Origin: Marinobacter sp. F3R11
Lineage (GTDB): Bacteria; Pseudomonadota; Gammaproteobacteria; Pseudomonadales; Oleiphilaceae
NCBI RefSeq assembly: GCF_003318275.1
Contig: NZ_QOCH01000015.1
Span: 33,606-97,605, forward strand
Reading direction: 5' to 3'
Length of the DNA stretch: 64,000 bases
Positions within the stretch are counted from its first letter, which is position 1; every line of letters begins with the position of its first letter. Of this stretch, positions 36,471 through 45,022 are shown piece after piece. The notes beneath the pieces were generated by a model that saw only the letters and a list, made by a program, of their open reading frames with translations, was not told the DNA's origin and made no database searches. The position numbers were made by a program, and so were the translations under genes.

Positions 36471-37355
36471 TTACCTTCGTTCAAATTCTCCACCCATTCC
36501 AATGCGTATCCGTTCGAAATCATGCACCAGCCTCACAATTACAGCTACACCAAAAATCAAGAGCCGACGCGTGAGAGGAAGCTTACGTGCACACAAGATG
36601 ACTTTAATCTTATCCAACAGGCCTTTGTTTGGCTGAATTTTCTCCAAGCCAACAACAGCTACAATCTCCGCATTATCTTCCAAACTCATGCGTCCACCAG
36701 CAACTCTTCGAGCCTGGATAAGAGCGCCTCTCAAGGTCGTTCGAGGCTTAGTCCATACCATTGCATCCTTAGAGAAATAAATCGGCACACCAAGCTTCCC
36801 GGCTCTCCACGACCATTCTCGGTCACCGCCCGACAAAAGGTCTTCATTAAATGCCCCCACTTGCTCAAATACCTGCCGAGAGACAAATAAGTTGGCCGTG
36901 GCAGAAAACTGCAACTCACTAATAGAGCGCTCTTGTCCGAATCCCATTAAAACCTGATAAGACTCTACAACACTCGGGTGCGGTGCCGTCTCGAAACGGA
37001 CATCCCCACCAACAATGCTATCTTTCCCGTTCCTGCATAAAGCGTCTAACCCAGCACGAATCCAAAGCTTTTCTGGCCAACAATCAGCATCCAGAAAAAC
37101 AAGAACTTTGCCGTTCGCCATTTTTACACCGGCATTCCTCGCGGAGTAGGCACCTTTTCTACTACAAATCAGCAACTTAACTGGAAAAGGAAGGCTCTTT
37201 GATACAGTCAACTTAGGTTCTGAACCATTATCAATAACGATCACTTCAATATCAGACATAGCTATGCCGTCTTGCCGAGCAATCGCCGCGAGGCAGCGCT
37301 CCACGCCTATCTGATTTTGAAAAACTGGGATTATGACACTGACCTCAGGAACCAT
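36471..37355 (-). CDS. GT2 family glycosyltransferase
   Basis: 294 residues from the ATG at 37355, with GGAGG five bases upstream; an in-frame TTG twelve bases earlier is part of that site. GT-A fold: VSVIIPVFQNQIGVERC, VIVIDNGSEP, the metal motif FLDADCWPEK, and LSGGDREWSWRAG. It is a paralogue of 13641-14501. A hydrophobic segment near the C-terminus (LLIFGVAVIVRLV) suggests membrane contact. Last gene of the cluster that starts at pilA; donor and acceptor unknown. Confidence 0.8.
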   Translation of the reverse strand: MVPEVSVIIPVFQNQIGVERCLAAIARQDGIAMSDIEVIVIDNGSEPKLTVSKSLPFPVKLLICSRKGAYSARNAGVKMANGKVLVFLDADCWPEKLWIRAGLDALCRNGKDSIVGGDVRFETAPHPSVVESYQVLMGFGQERSISELQFSATANLFVSRQVFEQVGAFNEDLLSGGDREWSWRAGKLGVPIYFSKDAMVWTKPRTTLRGALIQARRVAGGRMSLEDNAEIVAVVGLEKIQPNKGLLDKIKVILCARKLPLTRRLLIFGVAVIVRLVHDFERIRIGMGGEFERR

Positions 37356-37428
37356 TTGAACCTCCAATGCCTGAGAAATGCATTTAAATGAAAATAAATG
37401 ATATTTTAACTTACATAAAAGTAACTCG

Positions 37429-38358
37429 TTATCTTAATGCTCCGGTTGTGCCGTGAAAAAAAGCCAATGCAGAGCTCACTTTAACGAGTGACTTCCAAAC
37501 CAGGTAAGGTAAAAACTCATTGTCCATCAATTTTTTTAACGCAAATACATTTTTATCAATCGAAAGCCACAAAACAGACAGAGGAAAGCAATAAGCCACC
37601 GAATGCTCACGCGCATCAAAATACCAATAGCCTGTCTTACGGTAACAAGCTGGAAAGCGCTGAGAGAACACCTTGGCACTATAGGCTCCCGATTCAGAAG
37701 CCTTTGTCAAGACAGCTTCCACGCTGGTGGGAGGAGAGTGCGTCGCATAAACATCTGCAAGAAAAAGGGGGGAAATTCCAAACGATTTGATAAGGTTTTG
37801 AATCAGATCTCGATCTTCAAACCCATATCGTGTGTATTCCTCACTGAACCCGCCAATGCGGTCCAGCAGCTCCCGGCGGAACATACAAAAGGGCGTATTA
37901 AAATCTCGCGACCCTTTCAAATACGCGCTGGCTTTTTTTGCGTAAAGTTCATTGAGATATCGTGACCAATAGGATCGTCCATCAGCTCTAAGGTTTCCAA
38001 AGATACAATTTGCACCCGACTGCGCACCCCAAAAAAAGTGATCCAACCAACCGTCTTGAGGGACGCAATCCACATCGAGAAAAATAACGAACTCTGAGTT
38101 ACCTGCGCGAAAACCGGTATTGCGCGCTGACGCTCTACCTCGATTTTTCATATGTCTAATCAAAGTCAAACGCGAATTCCCGCTAAACACGGGGGGCCAT
38201 TCGAATCCAGGTTCTGATGAACCATCGTCGATAACGAACACATTCAACAAAGGGTATACGTCTAGCCAGCGTTCGATCTCGGATGATAAGGCAACTAGCG
38301 CTGACCAATTATTGTAGAGAGGGATTACTATGTCAGCGCTATAATTTTCAAAGCTCAT
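37429..38358 (-). CDS. GT2 family glycosyltransferase
   Basis: About 309 residues from the ATG at 38358 (FENYSADIVIPLYNNWSAL); earlier ATGs would add 9-12 residues and the ribosome site is poor for all. GT-A motifs VFVIDDGSSEPGF, NRGRASARNTGFRAG, the DVD metal motif in IFLDVDCVPQDGWL, and a YGFEDRDL acceptor-side motif resembling galactosyl/GalNAc transferases. Cytoplasmic, part of the cluster downstream of pilA. Substrate unknown. Confidence 0.75.
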   Translation of the reverse strand: MSFENYSADIVIPLYNNWSALVALSSEIERWLDVYPLLNVFVIDDGSSEPGFEWPPVFSGNSRLTLIRHMKNRGRASARNTGFRAGNSEFVIFLDVDCVPQDGWLDHFFWGAQSGANCIFGNLRADGRSYWSRYLNELYAKKASAYLKGSRDFNTPFCMFRRELLDRIGGFSEEYTRYGFEDRDLIQNLIKSFGISPLFLADVYATHSPPTSVEAVLTKASESGAYSAKVFSQRFPACYRKTGYWYFDAREHSVAYCFPLSVLWLSIDKNVFALKKLMDNEFLPYLVWKSLVKVSSALAFFHGTTGALR

Positions 38359-38395
38359 AGAAATAGTCAAAACGCCCCCCAACATGAAGTACACA

Positions 38396-39595
38396 CTAGT
38401 TTTTCGCCTTCTGTACGATTGCCCTATTAAGGATTGCGACGTAACCTTCGGTCACAACATTCCATCCAAAGTTATCACACAGCTTGGAATGGGAGCGCTT
38501 GACCTCAGTCAACCCCATATCCACATCTGAAAACACGGTGGTAATGGCATTAGCGATAGCTCCGCTGTTCCTGGTTGGCACTAAGTGGATATTCCCGGAA
38601 TGCTCTATAATATCGGCGAGGGCTGGTATATCTGAAGCGATTACTGGACAGCCGCATCCTAGAGCTTCGATACAAACTAAACCCAAACCTTCTTGCAGAA
38701 AGGGCGCCACGAATACTGAGCTGGAACGGTATAGCTCTGGAAGTTCATTATGTGAGACCTTGCCCGCGAACTCGCAGCAATTTAACACGCCAAGCTTCTT
38801 GGCCATGTCTTGCAACCGAGTTTTATCTGGGCCATCGCCTACAATCAAAACAGTGGAATCAGGAAACCTTTGCAACAGTTCAGGAAGCGCCCCGATTAGA
38901 TACTCCACACCTTTACTTTCAATTAGACGACCTACGGTGATAATCCGGCGCGCCCCGCCTTCTTCGTTGGTTGCTGGTCGGAAACGGTTTTCCAAATCAA
39001 CCCCCATCGGCGCAACAACAACGTTTTTGACCGCGCCCACCTGATTGGCCAACTCCTTTAACATAGCCCTGCTAACAACGGTCACGGTAGAAGCTCTATG
39101 GGCGACCCATCCTTTAATCCCACACCAAATGCGACCCTTGAAAGACCAGAGGTCTGTTCCATGAGAAGTAACAACAAATGGAATCTTCCAACGGAAACAC
39201 ATCGATACCAATGCAGCAACCGCACCCTGAGGAACCAGCCAATGTGCATGCAGAACATCTGGCCGAGAACGAAGGCACAACCAAAGCGCAGTAAAAATCT
39301 GAGAAAGCACAAATGAGGGTAAAAGAACGGCTTTCCACGGCTTCGAGCGAATATTGTTGACTATGCCACCGTTATGCACCAACGTCTCCCATGCATTCGG
39401 AGCATATCGGTACCTGACAATGTTCACATTATCCATCGTCTCAACTCTGCTCGCGCCTTTAGCGCTTGGGCATAAGACCGTGACTTCCATGTTTTCAGCA
39501 AGCCGTCTGGACAGGTCGTGCACGAACGAGGGCTCGGTGTCGCCACTCCAGCGGGGATAGGTTGACGAGAGCACCAAAAGCTTTTTACGCATCAT
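38396..39595 (-). CDS. GT4 family glycosyltransferase
   Basis: 399 residues from an ATG at 39595 (a second ATG follows directly) with GTGAG upstream; a GTG at 39622 would overlap the preceding gene. GT-B fold: VLSSTYPRWSGDTEPSFVHDL, HAHWLVPQGAVAAL, HGTDLW in the acceptor domain, then ITVGRLIESKGVEYL, and the donor site QEGLGLVCIEALGCGCPV. The closest look is to WcaL/AmsK-like or archaeal-type mannosyl/glucosyl transferases. It follows the polyprenol-phosphate sugar synthase gene. Confidence 0.8.
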   Translation of the reverse strand: MMRKKLLVLSSTYPRWSGDTEPSFVHDLSRRLAENMEVTVLCPSAKGASRVETMDNVNIVRYRYAPNAWETLVHNGGIVNNIRSKPWKAVLLPSFVLSQIFTALWLCLRSRPDVLHAHWLVPQGAVAALVSMCFRWKIPFVVTSHGTDLWSFKGRIWCGIKGWVAHRASTVTVVSRAMLKELANQVGAVKNVVVAPMGVDLENRFRPATNEEGGARRIITVGRLIESKGVEYLIGALPELLQRFPDSTVLIVGDGPDKTRLQDMAKKLGVLNCCEFAGKVSHNELPELYRSSSVFVAPFLQEGLGLVCIEALGCGCPVIASDIPALADIIEHSGNIHLVPTRNSGAIANAITTVFSDVDMGLTEVKRSHSKLCDNFGWNVVTEGYVAILNRAIVQKAKN

Positions 39596-39614
39596 TAAGA
39601 GCTCACGCTCGACA

Positions 39615-40472
39615 TCAGTCACGATCTTTATATATCAGGGACGTTATCTGCTCAGAGACAAGTCCTATGAGAAAAATTTGAACTGCAGCGACCATCAGAA
39701 GAGCAGACATATTGGTAAACGTCCCGAAATACCAATACGTATATCCATACCTAGACAGTCCCAACGCGAAACAAATCGCCGCCAATGGAACAAAAACTTT
39801 GAGCGGAGAGTATAAGGTTGCAACCTTAAAAATTATCAGAAGAAAACGAATTCCATCCCTAATGGGCCGAATATGGCTTTTTCCTTCTCTTTTAGCGACC
39901 TCAATTGGCACAAACCTGACGCTGTAGCCACTCCGCAGGAACGCCATCGTGCTTGTTGTTGGATAGGAAAAGCCATTCGGCAAAAGGTTGAGGAATTGTC
40001 TGAACTTGTTCGCATTTACGGCGCGAAAGCCGGAAGTAAGATCCTGAATCTTAAATCCCGTAACAAGGGACGCAAACCAGTTGTAAAATTTGTTCGCCAA
40101 GCTTCTTCCTATGTTGGCTTGCCCCCCAGAGTGTCGAGCACCCACAACAAGATCGGCACCTAGATCAATTTTTTCAAGCAAAAGCCTGATTTGCCTGGGA
40201 TCATGTTGACCATCACCATCCATAAAAACAATCACTTCACCCTTTGCGGCACGGGCCCCGCTCTTAATTGCAGCACCATTCCCAACACTGTATTCATGAT
40301 TGACACACCGTGCACCGGCCCCTTCGGCAACCTCCCTTGTATTGTCTGTGGAGCCATCATTAACAACAATGATTTCTGCACCCGGCAATTCCTCTCGAAT
40401 GCTGAGTAACAGTTTCCCAAGATTTCGGGCTTCATTTTTAGCTGGTATAACCACACTGATTGATTCAGTCAT
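39615..40472 (-). CDS. Polyprenol-phosphate sugar synthase (DPM/GtrB-like GT2)
   Basis: 285 residues. The GT2 domain has SVVIPAKNEARNLGKLL, VVNDGSTDNT, MDGDGQHDP and GFRAVNANKF, diagnostic of dolichyl/undecaprenyl-phosphate mannose or glucose synthases. Two C-terminal membrane helices (about 225-278, KVFVPLAAICFALGLS and LLMVAAVQIFLIGLV) anchor it. It would load one sugar on a polyprenyl phosphate, the donor type needed by GT-C enzymes. It overlaps the GT-C gene by eight bases, which supports a donor-supply role. Confidence 0.85.
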   Translation of the reverse strand: MTESISVVIPAKNEARNLGKLLLSIREELPGAEIIVVNDGSTDNTREVAEGAGARCVNHEYSVGNGAAIKSGARAAKGEVIVFMDGDGQHDPRQIRLLLEKIDLGADLVVGARHSGGQANIGRSLANKFYNWFASLVTGFKIQDLTSGFRAVNANKFRQFLNLLPNGFSYPTTSTMAFLRSGYSVRFVPIEVAKREGKSHIRPIRDGIRFLLIIFKVATLYSPLKVFVPLAAICFALGLSRYGYTYWYFGTFTNMSALLMVAAVQIFLIGLVSEQITSLIYKDRD

Positions 40473-42393
40473 TGGCGTGTTCCTGACTAGACAAACTCTT
40501 TGTCACTGACTCGAAGTCCTCTCTTAAATGCAAACACTTAACCGACCGCGCTTTCGCGCATTGCGCTTCAGCCTTAACCAAATAATCGCGAGCGGAGTCA
40601 AAATTCTGTCTGGTAATTTCGATTTGGGCTAAAGATAGCTTCACATCCACCCGGTCAGAACTTTCATTCGCAATAGTCATAAACTCGTAGGCCTTTCCCA
40701 ATTCACCCTGGTAAAAATTAATTTTGGCCATAGAAATCAATAGATCAATGCGATCTCTACGAAAATTATCATTAGTTATCAGAGCATCAACGGTATCTTC
40801 GAGGTCCTGAATAATCTTCCCACTGCATTGTCCCGACTCGGACTTCCGGAGTATGGCTCCAATAATATTCTTGGCTTCCTTAAAATACTCAGACTCGCGC
40901 GCGTACTCCAGTAAAAACCTTCTGATTTTAATGTCTCCGAAATCTTCCCCCTGTGTGCATTGGACCTCGAGCCAGAGCAGCGGTTTTGTTATATCATTTT
41001 CGAACTGATCAACCGTCTGAGCATAAAACTCCGATGCTTTCTTGCTATGACCGCCAGCAATCAGCTCAACCGCCAGATGCCCGTGCGCGCGGTTTGAAGT
41101 GGGATTATTCTGGTACCAAATGATTGCCTGCTGGAGCGGGCGACCCCAAATCTTGCTTTCCTGAAACGTAATAAACGCGTTAACTGAGCCAAGCACTGCA
41201 AACACGGACAAAACCACTGGCAACTGGATTTTTTGCGGTATCCGGATCAGCCCTTCTAGCACGACGAAAAGCAACCCAATCGACGGGAAGTAGTTCCTGT
41301 GCTCAAAATACAATTCAAGCGACAGAAAACTAGACTCAAGAAGTTGGCCTACCGTATAAAAGAATGCACCCAAGAAAAACAAGGGGAATCTCGCACGGAA
41401 TCGCCAAGCAAAAAAATGCAACACTGTGAAAGCTATACAGCTAACAATAACCACCCAAGATTCTAAAAAATCTCTGACAACAGGATAGTTCTCGTAGAAA
41501 AGGATGAAATCCTGTCCGACTGGGTAAAAAAACTTAAAGATATAACCCGGCACAATTTCAAACTGCGTCAGCATCCGTTCATAAGAATTGAAATCGCGAA
41601 AGTTAAAACCTGTAATAAAATATCCATCAAAATCGATGATCATTACGATCATGAGAGCAATGACAGGTGACATCATGAATAGAATCAGCGGAACCCTGAA
41701 AGCCCGGAGTCGCTGGAACACAGAGTTATCAATGAAAAGATACAAAAGGCACAAAAGCGGCAACAAAATGGCATTTTCTTTCGAGAGCACGCCGAATGTC
41801 GTGCAGATCAAGACAGCAAGCGCAGCGCCAAAAAAAACCTTCCTAGGATTTTGGGCATTCTCCATCCGAGCCAACAGTAAAACCCACACATTAAGCCCAA
41901 GCAACATCCAGAATGCTGCAAGAAGTGTCATTCGCTGAATGACATACTGAACCGCTGTGGTGTGAATTGGCGCTGACGCCCAAAAAAATGACAGTCCAAC
42001 CCCTAGTGCAACCAATAAAATTGGATTATCACGTGCCCAATTAGGCTTAACCCGTCGAACAGTGGCAATTAACAAAAAGAGGACAAGCGCAAAATTAACT
42101 ATGTGAAGGGCATAGTTAAACAATTTTAAAGAGACAATATCTGGCCAGGACTGGTATTGAAGAGCAAACGTCAGCAGGGAGAAGGGACGGCCGAGAGAGC
42201 CTATTCCCCCGAAAATAAACGCCACCCAATCTCTTAAGGTGCCCCCCTCAAGCTCTGCCATCCCTCTAAGGTTGCCAAGATCATCGAGAAGAAAAGCGCC
42301 ATTCAATCCTGGAGAATAAATCAGATAAATAATAAATGTCAGGAGAAGAAAAAGAAGTGCGTAAAAAAAATGTACTGTTTGTTTATTTTTCAT
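40465..42393 (-). CDS. tfpW: TfpW-like GT-C glycosyltransferase with C-terminal TPR-like region
   Basis: 642 residues from the ATG at 42393; a GTG eight codons upstream lies within a terminator hairpin. Residues 1-400 form about eleven membrane helices; the first loop holds NGAFLLDDLGNL with the catalytic-type D37-D38, then GRPFSLLTFALQY and HTTAVQYVIQRMTLLAAFW. This is the pattern of GT-C enzymes with lipid-phosphate donors. Residues about 430-640 are helical repeats. In Pseudomonas, TfpW is encoded next to pilA and adds sugars to pilin; the same placement here suggests pilin O-glycosylation. Assignment by architecture and position, not alignment. Confidence 0.65.
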   Translation of the reverse strand: MKNKQTVHFFYALLFLLLTFIIYLIYSPGLNGAFLLDDLGNLRGMAELEGGTLRDWVAFIFGGIGSLGRPFSLLTFALQYQSWPDIVSLKLFNYALHIVNFALVLFLLIATVRRVKPNWARDNPILLVALGVGLSFFWASAPIHTTAVQYVIQRMTLLAAFWMLLGLNVWVLLLARMENAQNPRKVFFGAALAVLICTTFGVLSKENAILLPLLCLLYLFIDNSVFQRLRAFRVPLILFMMSPVIALMIVMIIDFDGYFITGFNFRDFNSYERMLTQFEIVPGYIFKFFYPVGQDFILFYENYPVVRDFLESWVVIVSCIAFTVLHFFAWRFRARFPLFFLGAFFYTVGQLLESSFLSLELYFEHRNYFPSIGLLFVVLEGLIRIPQKIQLPVVLSVFAVLGSVNAFITFQESKIWGRPLQQAIIWYQNNPTSNRAHGHLAVELIAGGHSKKASEFYAQTVDQFENDITKPLLWLEVQCTQGEDFGDIKIRRFLLEYARESEYFKEAKNIIGAILRKSESGQCSGKIIQDLEDTVDALITNDNFRRDRIDLLISMAKINFYQGELGKAYEFMTIANESSDRVDVKLSLAQIEITRQNFDSARDYLVKAEAQCAKARSVKCLHLREDFESVTKSLSSQEHAND

Positions 42394-42424
42394 AAATAAA
42401 ATGCCCGGCGTCACCACCGGGCAA
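42394..42424 (-). terminator. Rho-independent terminator after pilA
   Basis: The minus strand reads GCCCGG, an eight-base loop, CCGGGC and then ATTTTATTT. It lies 21 bases beyond the pilA stop and immediately before the TfpW-like start, so the downstream genes would depend on read-through or another promoter. Confidence 0.75.
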
Positions 42425-42444
42425 GCCTATCATCAAGCTTTGTC

Positions 42445-42906
42445 TTACTTACAAGAGGAAGGCAGGTACGCTACACCGATGTCAGTTTGATTGGCAGCTT
42501 CACCACCAGACTCACCGCACTCCCACGAAGAACCACCATCAGTGGTAGAAATTGCGAACGTACCACCAGAGATGTTGGTGTTCACGTCACTGGTCTTCAT
42601 GGTTGCTTGAATGTACCAAGTGTTTGTAGAAGCAGTGCCTATAGTCATCGAAGCCACGTAGCGACCTGAGTCTGTAGCGCCCAAGTCAGCAAGTGACGGA
42701 ACACTGCCAGTACTTTGGAAAAATTCAGCAGCTGGCGCCTTAAGACCTGCTGTCAGGTTGACTGCTTCAGTAACCTGAGAGCGAGCAATGTAATCCTGAT
42801 ATGCAGGAATTGCAACTGCAGCCAAAATACCGATGATCGCAACAACGATCATAAGCTCGATCAGTGTGAAACCCTTCTGGGCGTGATTGATTTTCATGTT
42901 CTTCAT
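42445..42906 (-). CDS. pilA: Type IV major pilin (prepilin)
   Basis: 153 residues. The short leader ends KG before [18 protein letters not shown], the class III signal cut by PilD before Phe and methylated there; Glu5 of the mature pilin is present. The C-terminal D-region loop is closed by the two cysteines in WECGESGG and LPSSCK. The middle (about 85-125) is rich in Ser/Thr ([20 protein letters not shown]), possible O-glycosylation sites. The ATG at 42906 has GAGG six bases upstream. pilB, pilC and pilD are divergent next to it. Confidence 0.94.
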   Translation of the reverse strand: MKNMKINHAQKGFTLIELMIVVAIIGILAAVAIPAYQDYIARSQVTEAVNLTAGLKAPAAEFFQSTGSVPSLADLGATDSGRYVASMTIGTASTNTWYIQATMKTSDVNTNISGGTFAISTTDGGSSWECGESGGEAANQTDIGVAYLPSSCK

Positions 42907-43301
42907 ATATGACCTCTATGATTGTCGTTGACCAACTCAGTTTGGCCCGGGGCCGGTGGAGCCTTGCCCCTAAAACCGGTTTTTTTGAGCCTACCTAGCC
43001 CAAGCATTCCTCATGCCAACCAAACGGAAAAATAATTAAATCTATATAAATCATTAGCTTATATTAAATCCAACTACCTAACGCGACATATCAATCCAGA
43101 GACCCTGGAGCCGCCCCCCGTCATTCGTTGACAAAATTTGTCACCCCTCTGCCACTCTCAGGCTTGCTCATTTGCAAACCCAATCCCAAATGGAACCCCA
43201 AATCAACTAGACACCTTTCCAAACCAACACCAGCCATCTAAACTCTCCTCAATCATGAAAACCTTCTTTCAGTCACTTAGACGGCATTCCTTATACAGTT
43301 T
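42907..43301. other. pilA-pilB divergent intergenic region
   Basis: 395 bases. It holds the sigma-54 type promoter of pilA at 43003-43018 and a pilA leader of roughly 80 bases. On the pilB side (43020-43301) the sequence is AT-rich and then neutral; I could not identify a promoter. A short ORF across 43138-43356 is considered spurious. Confidence 0.5.
43003..43018 (-). promoter_or_regulatory. Sigma-54 (RpoN) promoter of pilA
   Basis: The minus strand reads TGGCATGAGGAATGCT, matching the -24/-12 consensus TGGCAYR-N4-TTGCW at all but one defined position, with the invariant GG and GC ten bases apart. It is about 97 bases upstream of pilA. PilSR/RpoN control of pilA is known in Pseudomonas; the regulator genes are not in this window. 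Confidence 0.75.
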
Positions 43302-45020
43302 ATGGCTACTAACCAAAGTAATATCACGCTTACCGGCCTGGCCCGGCGCTTTGTAGACGACGGACTCCTGGACGAGGCCATCGCCAAGGACGCCTTCGTT
43401 CAGGCCTCCCAGAACCGGATCCCTCTGATCACCTATCTCACCCAGAACAAACTGGCAGACAGCTCCAAGCTGGCATTTTCTGCGGCAATGGAATTTGGAG
43501 TGTCCGTTCTGGACCTTTCATCATTCCTCCCGGAAATGATGCCAGAGAAGATAGTCGACGAAAAACTAGTGCGAAAGCACAATGCCCTTCCGCTCTTCAA
43601 AAGGGGAAATCGTCTTTTCATTGCTGTGTCCGACCCCACAAACATTCAGGCACTGGACGAGATCAAGTTCAACACTGGCCTCAGCACAGACCCGGTCCTG
43701 GTTGATGATGAACGACTTCGTGAAGCGATCGACAAGTATCTTGAGTCCCATGACACCAGCATGGGAGACCTCGATGATACGGATCTGGAGGGTATTGAAA
43801 CCGAAGGTGGCGAACAGGAGGATGATGAAGGCGACGTTTCTGCGAATGAGATAGACGATGCCCCGATCGTAAAATATGTAAACAAGATGTTGCTGGATGC
43901 TATTCGCGGCGGGGCCTCGGATGTACATTTCGAGCCTTATGAAAAAATCTACAGGGTGAGATACAGAACTGACGGCATGCTGAAGGAAATGTCCCGCCCC
44001 TCAATCAAGCTGGCACCAAAGATTTCAGCCCGTATAAAAATCATGGCACAACTGGATATTTCCGAACGCCGGGTACCTCAGGATGGCCGGATCAAGATGA
44101 AGCTATCCAAAACCAAAGCCATTGATTTCCGGGTGAACACCCTCCCTACGCTCTGGGGCGAAAAAATTGTACTTCGGATTCTGGATCCCAGCCAAGCCAA
44201 ACTGGGTATTGATGCACTAGGCTACGAAGAAGACCAGAAGCAGCTGTATCTTGACGCACTCGCCCAGCCGCAAGGTATGATCCTGGTTACCGGCCCAACC
44301 GGCTCGGGTAAAACCGTATCCTTGTATACCGGCCTGAACATTCTCAATACTGAAGATATCAACATCTCGACAGCGGAGGATCCGGCCGAGATTAACCTTG
44401 AAGGCATCAACCAGGTAAACGTGAATAACCGAGTTGGATTAGGTTTCGCTGAAGCACTACGCGCCTTCCTCCGGCAGGATCCCGATGTAATCATGGTAGG
44501 TGAGATCCGGGACCTGGAAACAGCCAACATTGCTATCAAAGCTGCACAGACGGGCCACCTGGTTTTATCCACACTACACACCAACAGTGCACCGGAAACC
44601 CTTACCCGGATGATGAACATGGGCGTACCCGCCTTCAACATTGCAACATCCGTAAGCCTGATCATTGCCCAGCGGCTGGGCCGCCGTCTGTGCAGTGCCT
44701 GCAAACAGCCCGGCGATGTGCCAAAAGACGTACTTTTGACCGAAGGGTTCACACAGGAACAAATTGATACAGGCTTCAAGTTGTACCACCCCAAGGGCTG
44801 TGATAAATGCAATGGTGGGTATAAAGGCCGCGTCGGTATTTACGAAGTGGTCAAGGTTACTGATAAGCTGGCGAGCATGATTATGGAAGAGGCCAGCTCC
44901 ATTCAAATTGCAAAACAGGCTGAAGCCGAAGGCTTCCGAAACTTACGCCAATCCGCACTGATGAAAGTGATTGAGGGCGTAACCAGCCTTGAGGAAGCCA
45001 ACCGCGTGACGAAGGATTAA
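43302..45020 (+). CDS. pilB: Type IV pilus assembly ATPase PilB
   Basis: 572 residues. The N-terminal MshEN-type domain (about 1-150) includes LPLFKRGNRLFIAVSDPTN, often a c-di-GMP binding region. The ATPase core has Walker A GPTGSGKT, the Asp boxes and FLRQDPDVIMVGEIRD (Walker B), and the zinc-type CxxC pairs CSACK and CDKCNGGYKGRVG near the end. It powers pilus extension in the cytoplasm. Followed by pilC after two bases. The c-di-GMP-making gene at 1546 could feed this, which is speculation. Confidence 0.95.
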   Translation: MATNQSNITLTGLARRFVDDGLLDEAIAKDAFVQASQNRIPLITYLTQNKLADSSKLAFSAAMEFGVSVLDLSSFLPEMMPEKIVDEKLVRKHNALPLFKRGNRLFIAVSDPTNIQALDEIKFNTGLSTDPVLVDDERLREAIDKYLESHDTSMGDLDDTDLEGIETEGGEQEDDEGDVSANEIDDAPIVKYVNKMLLDAIRGGASDVHFEPYEKIYRVRYRTDGMLKEMSRPSIKLAPKISARIKIMAQLDISERRVPQDGRIKMKLSKTKAIDFRVNTLPTLWGEKIVLRILDPSQAKLGIDALGYEEDQKQLYLDALAQPQGMILVTGPTGSGKTVSLYTGLNILNTEDINISTAEDPAEINLEGINQVNVNNRVGLGFAEALRAFLRQDPDVIMVGEIRDLETANIAIKAAQTGHLVLSTLHTNSAPETLTRMMNMGVPAFNIATSVSLIIAQRLGRRLCSACKQPGDVPKDVLLTEGFTQEQIDTGFKLYHPKGCDKCNGGYKGRVGIYEVVKVTDKLASMIMEEASSIQIAKQAEAEGFRNLRQSALMKVIEGVTSLEEANRVTKD

Positions 45021-45022
45021 GC

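Noticed and set aside
43138..43356. Small ORF between pilA and pilB
   Set aside because: No ribosome site, low-complexity content, and it runs into pilB in another frame.
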